Shown in pieces: positions 45,396 to 57,473 of a DNA stretch of 64,000 nucleotides. Every line of letters begins with the position of its first letter. Position 1 is the stretch's first letter. The notes beneath the pieces are model-generated. The model did not search any database. It was not told the origin of the DNA and worked only from the letters and a program-made list of their open reading frames with translations. Both the position numbers and the translations under genes were made by a program. Source of the stretch: Limnanthes douglasii subsp. nivea (taxonomy: Eukaryota > Streptophyta > Magnoliopsida > Brassicales > Limnanthaceae); the NCBI GenBank assembly GCA_036936605.1, contig JAUPFV010000001.1:31257900-31321899 (forward strand). The letters are read 5' to 3'.

Positions 45396-47195
45396 GTGGG
45401 GAATACTTATCGGAATGACATAGAATACGAGGCACACGGTGGCCAGCGCGTCGGAGAAATTGATGACTCGGATTTGCTGGCTAGAAGGAATGAGTTATTA
45501 CTGGAGATTGAGAGATTGAGGGAAGAAAAAGAAATCGTTCAGACAAATCTTCGTTCCGAGGTGAGGAGGGAGCCTGACAGTGGAAAGGAAGAGCGTGCAG
45601 CCGAATTTCATCCCAAAAACAGAGATGACAGATATAGAGGTCACGAACGACGTTCTTCGAGGAGGAAAGAAAAACGCCACCTGGAATCTGACGATTCAAG
45701 CAATTATTTTTGTTACAGTTCACCAGAATCGTCTCGTAGGAGGAATCACAGAAAGAAACGATATGGTCAAAGGCATGGGGAACACCGGAGGGGAAGAAGC
45801 TCCGAGAGAAAATCTCTGAGGGAAAAGACCTATCACGCTCGTGCTAATGAGCAGGGCTATGACCAGATAAATTTTCCGTCTAGGAACCAGCATGTCGACC
45901 GGAGGAATTCGGAATGGCAGCATCAGTATACTTTGCCGTCCGAAGAAGGACTATATTTTCCAAGCCATGAACATTTGAGAGCAAATACCTATAGGACGGG
46001 CCATAATTCGAGAGCTTCTCCTTTGTCCTCGGAAATTCTAGCTGACAACCTCCCGAAACACTTTGATATTTCGAAGTTAGAAAAGTTTGATGGGATGCAG
46101 GATCCTGATAATCACATCGAGCAATTGAAGAATTTCATGATTAATTTCGATGACGATGATAAATTGCTATGTAGGGCGTTTTCTTAAACTTTCAAAGGGG
46201 TGGCTTCCAAGTGGTATAACCGGCTTCCGCATGGCTCGATAAAGCATTTTGACATGTTCTGGAGTATCTTCAGACAACATTTCGTGGGAAGCAAGAAGTT
46301 TTGAGCTAATGGAGACACAATAATCTACTGTAGGCAAAAAGTGAGAGAGAGATTAGAGCATTACACCAATCGATTCGTTAAAACAAAAACGGACATGAAA
46401 TATTGTAAAGATTATGTGGCACTCGCGGCATTCAGGATGGGGCTTCTCCCCGGATTATTAAAGGAAACGGTAGCCGAAAGTCAGGAAATGAATTTTAGGG
46501 CACTATTGGATCAAGTTGAGAAGAGGATTTTAGTGGAGGAGACTCAGGCATCCGAGAAAGGGTCAAGCGATCAGTTGGATCAGAACCAATTTCAAAGGAC
46601 TGACTCTAATAATCAAGGGTCGTGTAATAATGTTCCAGCTAAGTGTGTGGGTCAGTATCCGCCGAGGCCGAGAACAAACTATAGTAGGCAGCAGAATTAT
46701 AACCAAAGCACTAGGCCGAGAACGAACTATAGTAGCCAGCAGAATTATAACCAAAGCACGATGCCAATTTCGAACAAATGGATTCGTCCGGACTATTTTG
46801 CGGAGTTAACGGAAAATGTGGCTACGATATTTGATAAGGCAAGATCAACGGTGCAGTTCAGAAAACCTTTCCCGATTCAAACTCCGAGGGAAAGTAGAGG
46901 TGCTAACAGGTTCTGTAAGTACCATAAGGACATTGGACATGACACTAAAGAATGCATTGCCTTGAAAAAAGCAGTGCAAGCTTTGATTGATAATAGAATG
47001 TTGTTAAAGTTTGTGAAAAAGCACTCCCAGAAAAAAGTTGTGGTAAAGGTTGTCCCAAAGATTGCTGATACAATGATGGTGATTTCCGAGGAGATGGATG
47101 TTTTTGATATTGAACAAGAGTATTTGGATCCCAAGGAAGGGACAAAACAACGTGAACATGATAGAGGAGATTATTCCAAGAGGAAAAGTAAATGA
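45396..47195 (+). pseudogene. E2 Gag, degenerate
   Basis: A single frame is interrupted by TAA at 46185 and TGA near 46302, both compatible with C-to-T changes of CAA and CGA. Features in order: a coiled-coil-like ELLLEIERLREEKE, Arg/Ser-rich RERRSSRRKEKR-type stretches, the core LPKHFDISKLEKFDG and SKWYNRLPHGSIKHFDMFW. A 16-residue tandem repeat (RPRTNYSxQQNYNQST, 46668-46763) follows, then the zinc knuckle CKYHKDIGHDTKEC near 46916-46957. The true start is uncertain: an ATG at 45349 is in another frame. It encodes the capsid-like structural protein. Confidence 0.85.
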
Positions 47196-47215
47196 CTAGT
47201 GTGCTTTTTTCGAGT

Positions 47216-47861
47216 CGCTGGCTATCTTCGGAGGAGATACCCTTGCAGGAAATTCTAATAGTTCGCGGAAAAGGCATATGGTAAACTTGACCACATAGAT
47301 TGAAGCAGGGGTTTCAGTACAGATGCATCGCTTCCCCTCTCCAATCATATGTTTTGACGATGATGATATGAGGAATGTAGCGGCCCACATGAAGATGCGG
47401 TGGTTATCGCTGCGGGTATAGCTAGAGATCAAGTTCAGAAGATACTTATTGATACGGTAAGTTCCGCGAATATTTTGTTTATAAGTACCTACAGGAGAAT
47501 TTCCGGCCCGTATGTTATACGGCAATCTGACAGAACTATAGTGGGCTTTACAGGAGCAACAACAATAGTCGTTGGAGAGTTTTAGTGTGTTGTAGAGTTA
47601 GGTCGTGGGCCGTTTAAAAAGGAAGTGGAAGTATTGTTTATAGTGGTAGACGTACCAAATTCGTACAATGCAATTCTGGCTCGCTCTTGGTTGTCTCGGA
47701 TGCATGGTGTTATCTCTACGGTACACCAGTGTCTGAAATATGTGGTAAGGAATAATATAGGGACAATCAAGAGCAGCCAGAAGATGGATCGAGAGTATTA
47801 TCAGATAGCTCTATCCTCGAAACGAGTTCGGGGAGAAGTATGAGAAAAATCATAGCAATTA
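47216..47861 (+). pseudogene. E2 aspartic protease, inactive
   Basis: The domain continues from gag with frameshifts near 47200 and 47385. The active site reads LIDTVSSAN (47451-47471), with valine replacing the catalytic-loop glycine of DTG, and a TAG lies near 47584. The frame then shows VLFIVVDVPNSYNAILARSWLSR. It reaches TGA at 47841 and, in the same frame, the conserved TAG CAA TTA at 47853. Confidence 0.8.
47853..47861 (+). promoter_or_regulatory. Candidate leaky stop (UAG-CAA-UUA) at the end of E2 protease
   Basis: TAG CAA TTA lies in the protease frame at the same aligned place as in T1 and T2, and AAAGGGG follows as in T1. An indel after it puts RT in another frame, which is decay. 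Confidence 0.5.
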
Positions 47862-49890
47862 AAGGGGACTTCCTCGGAAATCTAACATGTGATGATCCGA
47901 GGGAGGCCCCCAGATTTCTGGTTCCTAAGGAGATTCACGAGGAGCATAAGTTTGAAGGTGGAGTTTTTTTGAAGATTGGAGTAAAACTTTCTTTTGAGTT
48001 CAGAGAACGATTGATTGCGTTTTTGTCAACAAATTTAGATATGTTTTATTGGTGTGCACATGATGTTACGAGAGTACCGCCAATAAAATATGTCATAAAC
48101 TTGCAGTACGACAGTATGTTCGACCTATTGTTCAGAAAAGAAGACCAGTTTCTCAAGAAAAGTGTGCAGCTATTCTATTGGAAGTGGAACGGTTATTAAG
48201 CATAGGCCACATTCGAGAGTCGTAGTACCTGTATGGGCCTCGAATCTAGTCTTGGTCAGGAAAAATAATGAAAAAGAATTGTCCCAAGGATCCTTTTCCG
48301 ATACCCCGAATTGATCAGTTAGTGTACTCTACTTCGGGTAATCGATTGTTGTCCTTCATGGATGCTTATTCAGGATATAATCAAATCAAGTTAGATGCAA
48401 AAGATGAATAAAGAACATCATTCATTACCAGGAGAGGATTATATTGTTATAAGGCCATGCCATTTGGCCTAAAAATGCAGGGGCAACTTATCAGCGTTTG
48501 GTCAACAAAACCTTTGAGGGGAAAATTGGCAGAAATGTTGAAGCTTACATCGATGATATGCTGGTAAAAACTTTGCAGGACGAAGATCATTTCTCTGACT
48601 TGGAGGAAACTTTTAACAATCTGAGTAAAGTCAATTTGAAATTAAATCCAGAAAAGTGCATTTTTGGGGTACAATCGGGAAAGTTCCTTGGCTACATGAT
48701 AAGTGAACGGGGCATAGAAGCTGACCCAGAACAGATAAAGGCTTTGGTAACTATGACGCCACCACGAAATATCAAGGAAGTCCAGATTCTGACAGGGAGA
48801 TTGGCAGCATTGAATAGGTTTATTTCTCGTTCATCGGATAAATGTGCGCCTTTCTTTAAGGTATTGAAAAATGCGAGATAATTTAATTGGACCGAGGAAT
48901 ATTCGGCCGCTTTTCGCCAAAATCAAGAATATTTGGTATCCCCGGAGATACTTTCCAAATATTTAGTGGGAGAGAAGTTAATCGTCTATGTGTCGGTATC
49001 AGAATGTGCAGTTAGTGTTGTTTTACTCTGAGAAGAGGTCGATATTTTGAAACCAATTTATTATGTCAGCAAAAGTTTGTTAGATGCTGAGAAGCGATAT
49101 CTTAAGTTGGAAAGGTTAGCCTTGGCAGTGGTAACAGCTGCACGGAAGATGAGGCCATATTTCCAAGCCCACCTTATTGTGGTTCGAACAACATTCCCCT
49201 TAAAAGGTTTGTTACAACAACCAGATATATCTGGGAGGATGACAAAATGGTCAGTTGAACTGGGAGATTTTGACATAACATTCGAGCCTCAGACGACAAT
49301 AAAAACTCAGGTTTTGGCAGATTTCCTGGTCGAATTTCACTCAGAGAGGGATGACATGGAGGTTATTGACCACTCAGGTAAATCTAAATGGTTAGTTCGA
49401 ACAGATTGGGGGTCGAATATTTCTGGAAGTGGTGCGGGAGTCCAATTAATTTCTCCGGAGGGGATAGCCATGTTTCAGGCTATTCGATTCGATTTTAAGG
49501 CAACTAATAATGAGACAGAGTATGAGGCAGCATTGGTAGGACTATAACTGGCTCGGATATGCGGAGCCAGAAAGGTTAAATTGATCAGTGACTCGCAGTT
49601 TGTAATAAATCAAGCTTTGGGAGAGTCCGAAGCGAGAAACGATAAGTTGGTCAAGTAGTTAAAATTCTTGAAGGACTTGGCTTCCGAATTTGATGAGGTT
49701 CAGTATGAGTATGTTCGAAACGAGGAAAATGTCGTCCCTGATTCATTAGCAGTGACTTCACGATTGAAAGGTTATCCATGGGTCCTAATTCACGAGCATC
49801 CTTCGGTTACTGGCGGTCCAGAACACTCAGTGAATTTGGAGGAAGTCAACAATGGACCACAAATGACTAGAGGTCAGAAATCACGGACTT
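47862..49890 (+). pseudogene. E2 RT / RNase H / second RNase H, degenerate
   Basis: RT blocks are separated by shifts near 48100-48300 and stops near 48408 and 48880. SFMDAYSGYNQIK and AYIDDML (48546-48557, catalytic pair intact) are visible. RNase H carries VYVSVSECAVSVVL, then TAA/TGA near 49030. The second RNase H shows RTDWGSN (TDGGS expected), NNETEYE, SDSQFVINQ and NVVPDSLA (VADSLA expected), with stops near 49546 and 49658. It once made the cDNA but is now dead. Confidence 0.85.
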
Positions 49891-49891
49891 C

Positions 49892-51103
49892 TTGGAAAAA
49901 GATAGTTTACCCGCAGAGAAGTCTGAGGCTAGGAGGGTCAGGTTTAAGTCTCATGGCTATATTATGTTAGGAGGATTCTTATATAAGAAATCCATGAGCA
50001 GACCATTGCGTAGATTTTTAGCCAAGGACGAGTTACAGTTTGTCCTATCAGAATTACACGACGGGGAAGGATCGGCCCATTGTGGGTATAAAGTGTTGAT
50101 TCAACGGGTATTTCTGGCTGGTTATAATTGGCTAACCATTTCTTCAGATGCGAAAGACTTGGTAAAGAAGTGTGATACGTGCCAGCGCTATGCCAACATC
50201 ATACACAAGCCAGAGGTGCTCTTAGAGAGTATTTCAAAAGCAGTACCGTTTGATAGGTGGGGCATTGACCTAGTTGGTCATTTACCAATGTCGTCTGGTG
50301 GGAGGCAAACCATAATAGTAGCCGTGGATTATTTTTCCAAGTGGGTGGAAGCAGAACCTCTCGCAGGAACAAAAGCAAAGGTTGTAATCAGGTTCGTGGT
50401 ATCGAATATTTGCTGCCGGTTTGGGGTGCCAATAAATATCACAACGGATAATGGGCCTCAATTCGATAACAAGGAGTTCAAGAGCTTTTGCCTTTCCAGG
50501 GGCATACATCAATGTTTTTCTGCCCTATTCCATCCCCAGGCTAATGGTCAGGTGGAAGTGACCAATCGAACGATTTTGGATGGGTTGAAAAAGAATTTGG
50601 AAGGAAAGGCTGGAAAATGGCCCGATTATTTACAAGAAGTATTGTGGGCTTATAGAAAGACGCCTCGAACAGTAACTGATACATCTCCATTTGCCTTAGT
50701 GTACGGTATGGATGTTGTTTCCCCTTCGGAAATTATCTTCCCATCATACCATGTGGCAGCTTACACAGAAAATTTGAACGATCAAAACAGAGCCTTGGAA
50801 TTAAATTTGGTGGAAGAGAAAAGACGATGCGCACAGTTAAAATCCTTGCATTATCAAACATTGATGAGGAGTAGGTATGCTTCCTGAGTAAAGCAAAGAG
50901 ATTTCAAGGTAGGGGACAAAGTGTTACGAAAAGTTTTTCTGCACACCAAAGAGAAAAGTCTTGGAAAGCCGGGGCCAAATTGGGAGGGCCCTTATGAAAT
51001 CATGGAGAAAGTAAAACAGGAAACGTATAGATTAAAAGACAAAACAGGGAGATATCTTAGGCATCCATGGAACAACGGACACTTTAAATTGTATGTGGAA
51101 TGA
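49892..51103 (+). pseudogene. E2 integrase, one premature stop
   Basis: Zinc finger ELHDGEGSAHCGYK..CDTCQRY, then catalytic motifs GIDLVGHL (50261), TTDNGPQF (50441) and NGQVEVTNRTI (50545). The frame ends in TGA at 50885-50887, just before the DFKVGDKVLRKVF segment. The GPY/F module NWEGPYEIMEKVKQETYRL follows to the natural stop at 51103. One codon separates this domain from being open throughout. Confidence 0.85.
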
Positions 51104-51581
51104 GGAAGAAATTAACGTGTAATGATTATCTTTTGTGTATTTTCAGGTTTACAAAAACAACGAGGCCATACTCTTTCCTACCCTGCTAGACACAATAAGG
51201 TTTTAACGAGGTGTCACTATGAGCTGATCAATACAATTGCATTTTTTGCCTCGAATTATTCTTTCTGAGATAATATTTTTTGCCTCAAATTATTCTTTAT
51301 AAGCTTGCCTTAGCGCAGCATACGACGAATATTACGATGAAAATCGGCATAAAGCAACCATTCAACGCAAGTTGACACACACTTATTTTTTCATATAAAA
51401 AATATGAAGATTAACAAGTTATAAAATTGTCATTTCAAAAAAAGTGGCATACCCAAACATTCGAGGAGGATGCTCTTCGGAGAAAGTCAGATGGATTACA
51501 AAAATTTCCTTACAAGGACTTATAGACAAAAATTTCCAAACATGCAAACATTTGTATTACAAAGTTTATCTAGTCAGAATT
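51104..51581. other. E2 spacer between converging pol and aORF 3' ends
   Basis: No coding region. Two TTTTTTGCCTC..AAATTATTCTTT repeats lie near 51240-51300. Confidence 0.5.
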
Positions 51582-52793
51582 TTACGAGGAGTCGCTCTCC
51601 TCGGAATCCGATGACTCACTATCACTAACCACAATGTTAGGAGGACGAAGGTCGGGGGAGACGAGCTTCCAAAAACTGCCTAAGTTGTACTCAGGGTATT
51701 CTACATGAATTTGGGTGATCAGCCCTGCTCGGGTTGTAGCATATCGAGTGTTGAGATTGTCTGCACACTTGGCCGCATAAGCATTCACAGCTTTTTCTTT
51801 CTCCTCCTCAACTTGTCTAGGAAAATCTTCAATTCTCTTCACTAACTTTTTTCTGTCCTCCATAATTTTCCCGTAATCAGCAACACAATCGTTAAATCCT
51901 TTGCATGTAATATGGTGAGCTTTTGGAGTTCTGTCAAACGTTTCTCTTGAGCCCCCGTCTTCTTTTAGTAGAGGTCTCTTTCTTCCTGGCATCATCTCTC
52001 AAGCATAATGATATAATTTTCAGAGGCAGATAGTTTTTCATAAAGTGCATCTGCTTGACTCTCTACGATGGAGTGTTGTTTCTTTGCCTTTTCAAGTTGA
52101 GAGGAAGCAAAAGAAGCCTTGAACTTATAATGGTTTTTTCAGTCTTCTAGATGCCGCATTCTTCTTCCCATGTTGACAGAAGTATGAAGAAGGCTGCGAA
52201 GACTTAGTGAAAATTCATCATGCTGAGGAATTTCGAAGGAGCTGGAAGGCGAGCCGAGTGCTGCGGGGTCAAAATCCGAAGACTCACCAGTTAGAATATT
52301 GATATCCATATTTTGAGGAGAATCTCTTCGGGGAACTATGAGCGGTGCTAATGCTGGAGAATTTTCAATTTGAGAGGGACTTGAAGCCTGGGTAAGAGGA
52401 GAATTGGGTGTCTGACTTGAATTTTCTCTAGCTTCCTTTTCAGGCTCACTTGGCACATCTTGGGTCTCAGTGCCTTGAGCAATTTATTGGACATCATCCT
52501 GTGTTTTAGCGTCCTCGGATAATTCTTGGATGGGTTCCAAAACAACATTTTTCTTGCCTTCTTTTGTCTTGGTATCTTTTTTCTTGCTAGGATGGACAGA
52601 TTTCTTTGGAGGGGAAATTGAAATAGGTGCAACAATGATTGCCGAAGAGGATGGCTTCTGATTAGCAATTAACCCTTCAAAATCTGACTGAAGGTCTTTT
52701 GTGGACATTTCCTCGTCGAAATTACCAAGGTGACTTTTGGCACGAGAGCGTTTTGGAAGATAGATGACTATAGCCTTCTTGGTCACTCGATCC
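51582..52793 (-). pseudogene. E2 aORF, 3' part (downstream of the E3 insertion)
   Basis: On the minus strand it reads on from the target codon LD: RVTKKAIVIYLPKRSRAK, a lysine/serine/proline-rich linker, a TAA near 52482 (VQ-stop-IAQ), then a helical segment. The end is KADNLNTRYATTRA-like followed by an acidic tail SDSESSDSEESDSS at 51582. A basic linker, coiled coil and acidic tail is the same order as in the T2 aORF. Frames shift near 52010 and 52140. Confidence 0.75.
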
Positions 52794-53212
52794 TGATGAG
52801 TCTGGATTCTGTCACCACACTTTATGGGAACCAGACAGAGTCAATTCGGACAATGTCCACCTCACCGGACAGGGGCAGTTTGGACAACTATCATTCACTG
52901 AACTATCTGAACAGAACTAAAGTACTTAAAACCTAATCATTTTTTGACTAAGCTGCCTATTTACTTACTTAGAACTAATGGGTCTTTGAACTCGACCCGA
53001 GTCCATTAAACACGATCGGAAGCCCATGAGGCCCAAATATAAGGGTATAAATACCCAACCACCACCATTAAATGAGGGTAATGAAAATTAAATACAACCA
53101 GGCAGCTCAATTCTCCCTCTACATTCTACCCAATCATTAAATACTCTCAAAATTCCCCAAAACTCTAGACAAAAGTTACAAACTTACCCTCATACAAAAA
53201 TAAACCACACCA
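52794..53212 (+). repeat. E3 5' LTR
   Basis: 419 bp, TGATGAGTCTGGATTC to AAACCACACCA, with TATA box GGTATAAATACCC near 53044. The aORF-side 3' copy is 57808-58226. Confidence 0.95.
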
Positions 53213-53215
53213 AAT

Positions 53216-53231
53216 TGGCGACCACGGTGGG
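53216..53231 (+). other. E3 primer-binding site
   Basis: TGGCGACCACGGTGGG lies three bases after the LTR. It differs from the TGGCGCCGTCT site of T2 and E2, so E3 probably used another tRNA and belongs to a distinct Tat subfamily. Confidence 0.7.
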
Positions 53232-53271
53232 AGAACGACGGTGCCTGAATCTAGCATTCAAAATCATCAGA

Positions 53272-54927
53272 ATGAATCCGGACACCCCGGAAGTACCACC
53301 AGCTTTGCTCGAAGTGGTGGGAGAAAATGATGAATATACCATCGAGGAGCGTGATAGATTAAAGGGCGAGATAGAATCTCTGAGGTAAGAGAAGGAAAAT
53401 ATGGGCATAAAAGAGAAGTCAAAGGCATCAGTTGCTCATCATACTGACAACCCTAGAGAGCATAAGCCTTCGAAGACCCATGTGAGTACGAAGAAGACTC
53501 ATGCTAGCTCCAAAAAGTCTCACCGGTCCAAGCCGGTGGAGAGCTCTAATTCAGACTCAGAATCTTCCAGTAGATCCTCGGGCGAATATGGAGTTGAAGG
53601 ATACTTGTCCTCCAGCAGTGATGAGGGATGATCTAAAAAGAAACAAAATTTGGTTAAGAAGTATTCAAGAAAAAGAGATAGGTATGGAAAGTTAAAGAGG
53701 CATATAGGCAAAGGATCATCTCATAGCCGGAGACACATAGACTGGATGCTGGTGGATCCTTTTGCCTTCCATGATGAGCCATGTATCTTTGCAACTCCTA
53801 ATGAGGATACCGTATTCAGTCATGGCCGGAATTGGAGACAATCTCCATTGTCTTCCAAGATCCTATCCGGGAACCTCCCCAAGGGGTTTGATAGTACGAA
53901 AATGGAAAAATACGATGGCAGTAAAGACCCGGACAATCACTTGGAACAATTCAAATTTTTTATGATGATGATAAGTTGCTTTGTAGAGCATTCTCCCAGT
54001 CTTTTACAGGGAGTGCCCTGAAGTGGTACAACAGCCTACCACAAGGGTGCATCAGAAATTTCGATACCTTTTGGGTGGCCTTCCGGAGGCAATTTGTTGG
54101 AAGTAAGGAGGTGAAGGGTAATGGGGATACAATTATCCATTGTGCCCAAGAACCAAACGAATCTCTGAAAGAATACGTAAGCCGCTTTGTAAACACCAAA
54201 AATGGGTTGGCTGATTGCTTTGAACAAGTAGCAATAGCTTCTCTGAGGCAGGGCTTAAACCCTGGAAATTTGGCTGATTCAGTGACCAGAAAAAGGCCAT
54301 GACATGGGGAGGTTTATTGAATCAGGTTGGAAAGCAAATTAACATGGATGAAACAAAGAAAATTAGGGTGCACAGGTAGGTGAGGTCTGTCCCGGCTGCA
54401 CCAAATCCCAACCAAAATCAGTCCGGGAACAAGGCAAGGGAGGCCGGGCAGGGTCATAACAAAGCTAAAGCTCAGTCTCAGCCAGTTGCGCCTGCCCAGA
54501 GTCAACAATCTAGAAATAAGAGAGGGCCTTGGATTCAACCAGAGTGGTTTTCTGAGTTAAAAGAAAGTGTAGCCACCATTTATGACAAAACAAAGGAAGA
54601 AGTACACTATAGAAGGCCGGCTGCACTACAATCTCCTGGGGAGCATCGTAACAATTCCTTTTGTCAGTACCATAATGATACTGGCCATACCATTGAGAAT
54701 TGTATTGCTTTAAAGCAAGAAGTCTAGAATTTAATTGAAAGAGGAAAATTGGGAGCATATGTTAAAAGAAGAGGAGGAAATAGGCCTGATAATGCTCATC
54801 AGGCTGGTCTAAACAATGCAGGCACATCCGCTCCGGAGGGAGCTATGGTGATAATCGAGAGATTCAATGTAGAGTCAGAGTACTTGGACCCTGATCCAAC
54901 TCGAAACAGAGTGGGTGCCATTGAGTA
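53272..54927 (+). pseudogene. E3 Gag, degenerate
   Basis: The ATG at 53272 opens MNPDTPEVPPALLEV. Breaks are TAA at 53386, TGA at 53629, a frameshift near 53960, TGA near 54300, TAG near 54380 and TAG at 54725. Core motifs are LPKGFDSTKMEKYDG and ALKWYNSLPQGCIRNFDTFW, and a zinc knuckle CQYHNDTGHTIENC lies near 54663-54704. The serine-rich stretch at 53530-53625 corresponds to a similar region in E2. Confidence 0.8.
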
Positions 54928-55610
54928 ACGTTGTAAAATAGTGTCCGGGCTTATTAACTTTTTTGAGTCACTCACAATTTTCGGAGGGGACACCAGGACA
55001 GCACCCACTGCTTCTTCAAGAAAGAGGCATGTTCATACTTTAGCTACCCAACTGGAGGGAGGCATGACTTCCTATCAATCGCAGATTCCATTTCCTTTCA
55101 TCGTGTTCGATGAATAATGACTTGAGGGATATAGCATGTCCTCATGAAGATGCTGTTGTCATAGGAGCATCCATTGGCGGCAATGACGTAAGACAAATTT
55201 TGGTGGATACTGGAAGTTCATCCAATATCCTCTTTTTAACTTCCTACAAAAAGATGAAAAATCCTGCGGTAATTCAGCATCCGAACATGTCAATTGTGGG
55301 TTTCACTGGAAGCTCAACAGATGTGATCGGGGAGTTCGAAGAGGAAGTTTTGTTGGGCAAGGGCCCTTTTAAGAAGATGGTTAGAATACTGTTTGTCGTA
55401 GTGGATTGTCCCACTTGTTATAATGCTATTCTAGGGAGGTCTTGGCTCTCTAGGATGCATGCAGTAGCCTCAACAGTCCACCAATGTTTGAAATATGTTG
55501 TGCAAGGAAAAGTGGGAGTTGTTCGGAGCAGCCAAAAGATTGCAAGAGAGTGTTATGCAACAGCATTGGCTCCTCGGACGTTGGGAGCAGTTCGTATCAA
55601 TGAAGAATAA
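54928..55610 (+). pseudogene. E3 aspartic protease
   Basis: The leader keeps FFESLTIFGGDT and SSRKRHVHTLATQLE but has TAA at 54926 and TAA near 55110. From 55118 the frame is clean through LVDTGSSSNILF (active site at 55206-55220), VGFTGSSTDVIGEFE and LGRSWLSRM. It ends at TAA 55608-55610 followed by CAG TTT. The same frame continues 38 codons into the RT N-terminus (IDDPRETSG, ending EEGKM) before the deletion junction. Confidence 0.8.
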
Positions 55611-55616
55611 CAGTTT
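55608..55616 (+). promoter_or_regulatory. Stop at the protease/RT junction of E3 (UAA-CAG-UUU)
   Basis: It lies at the same aligned place as the UAG-CARYYA of T1, T2 and E2. It is a UAA stop followed by CAR-YY-U, so the context is only partly kept. The downstream frame is open and homologous to RT. Confidence 0.4.
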
Positions 55617-55720
55617 GAGGGGCTTTCTAGGGGTGAGGGTGAAATTGATGACCCCAGAGAGACCTCTGGAGTTTTAATACCAGTTGAAGAAGTTGAAACA
55701 CATTCTTTAGAAGAGGGAAA

Positions 55721-56455
55721 AATGTAACAATAAGGATCCCAATAGACCCTGAAACACCGATGGACTGCAAGCTCAGTGAAATAGTCATCTTTACTGAACT
55801 TTTTAACTGGGGACTAAGGTTTCCCTTAGATCCGGAGATAGTCAAATATTTCCACCTCATCAAGCTCTGCCCAAGCCAACTGAGCCCTAATGCCTGGTAC
55901 ACTCTCATGGCCCGTATCATGGCTTCCAGGCTCTCCGGAATTCCTCTTCCAATGGAGGAATTCGCAGTTGTGGCCAGCCTCTGGAGAAACCCCCATATTC
56001 TTACTATCGCTTTGCCATCTGTTGGTGAGGAGACTCGGTTTGACTCCGGCTTTGATCTTCCTCCCATTCTCCCAAGCGCCACTCACGAACAAGAAGTGAG
56101 TCCTCCAATTTCTCTCCGACTCGAGCAGGTCATCCACTGCTTTATAGTTATCACCCATGTTGAAGTGATAGAAGGGAATATGGGGGTTTCTGCAGAGGCT
56201 GGCCACAGCTGCGAATTCCTCCATTGGAAGAGGAATTCCGGAGAGCCTGGAAGCCATGATACAGGCCATGAGAGTGTACCAGGCATTAGGGCTCAGTTGG
56301 CTTGGGTAGAGCTTGCTGAGGTGGAAATATTTGACTATCTCCGGATCTAAGGGAAACCTTAGTCCCCATTTAAAAAGTTCAGTAAAGATGACTATTTCAC
56401 TGAGCTTGCAGTCCATCGGTGTTTTAGGGTCTATTGGGATCCTTATTTTTACATT
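55721..56455. repeat. 280-bp inverted duplication of the aORF core, 175-bp loop
   Basis: Arms 55721-56000 and 56176-56455 are reverse complements with about eight mismatches by eye. Both encode the aORF core (DCKLSEIVIFTELF, GLRFPLDPEIVKYF and NAWYTLM); the plus arm is the duplicate and the minus arm the native one. The left arm joins directly to RT sequence at AAAATGTAA, where a few bases of microhomology occur. Confidence 0.95.
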
Positions 56456-57421
56456 CTCCGGAATCCCCCACTTCATTCGCATCCGACCCAGTTCGGTTGT
56501 GTGGATGAAGGCATAATTATTTTTTTGCAAAGCAAGTAAATACTTAACACTGACCTTGTGAAAACAAGGTCCAACTTTTCCCTTAAGGATCTCCGCCAGA
56601 TCCGGATGCCTTAGGCATAACTTTTATTTGCCTTTATCCTTCTTGGCAGCACCAGCATCACTCATTTATCCGGAGACTTCAGACTCGAACGGAGCCTCTT
56701 CAATAGAATCCTCCATTACTTCTTCCATTACCAAGGAGGGGTTTTCAGTTGTTTTTGGGTGAGGGGAGTTAGAAGTTGGTTCAGTCTGACCTCCGGACTG
56801 TTGGGCTTCAATGCTTTCTTGAACTCTGACCTCTGGCTAGGGCTCAGATGCGGTGGTTTCTTTTGGAAGGCTTGAGCTAGATGCCTCCGGTCCGGACAGC
56901 TTGTCCTTAGGAACTTTTATGGGTGCCTCTGACCCCGTGTTGCTGTCTTTGGCCCCTGATTTTGAAGGTGTACCTTTTGAAGCCTGCCCTTTTACCAGGC
57001 GACCTCTTCTCCGATCGACTAATTTCTCTGGAGAGGCATCATCATATGATCCCATGGCTATGAAAGGAGAAGGTTTCTTAAAACTGGTGACAATTTTCCC
57101 TGGTTCAACAGTGAGTTCTGATTCCTGAACCGACGAGCCTGAAACAATTGGTGAGAGTCTGGTTTGGAACAACTTCCTGGGTTTAACGCTTCTAGTTGAA
57201 GAAGATCCCTGATCAGGCTCTGTACTTGGTGTTACTGGTTTGTCAGCAGAAGAGACAGGAAGGTCGGCAGCAATGCGCCTTTCTCGTTCAACCTTTTGGG
57301 GCTTTTCTAACTCCGATAAATTAAGCCACCCACCTTTGATCAAAGCGTTCCTAGCTATGAACATAAACTCACACCAAAAGAAGGTTTTTGTTTTTGAGAG
57401 AAAACTTTGAAGTTTAAGCAA
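56001..57421 (-). pseudogene. E3 aORF (native orientation), 3' end replaced
   Basis: It starts at ATG 57421 (MLKLQSFLSKTKTFF). A low-complexity Ser/Pro/Lys region follows with the basic patch DRRRGRLVKG, TAG at 56837 and two more stops near 56670 and 56623. The conserved core is at about 56530-56180 (LGRMRMKWGIPENVKIRIP, then FKWGLRFPLDPEIV). It proceeds into the loop (VSGAWENGRKIKAGVKPS) and is cut at the inverted-repeat junction near 56001. The coiled-coil and acidic C-terminal parts seen in T2 and E2 are absent. Function unknown. Confidence 0.75.
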
Positions 57422-57461
57422 AGTAAGATTGAAGAGGATGGTAAAACAGTAAATGAGTGAC

Positions 57462-57473
57462 TAATTTATAGTA
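57462..57473 (-). promoter_or_regulatory. Probable TATA box of the E3 aORF
   Basis: The minus strand reads ACTATAAATTAG about 45 bp upstream of the ATG at 57421. Confidence 0.4.

Noticed and set aside
55760..56350. Plus-strand 196-codon frame with the aORF core as an independent gene
   Set aside because: It is the duplicated arm of the inverted repeat. It has no promoter of its own and runs into the native aORF in antisense.
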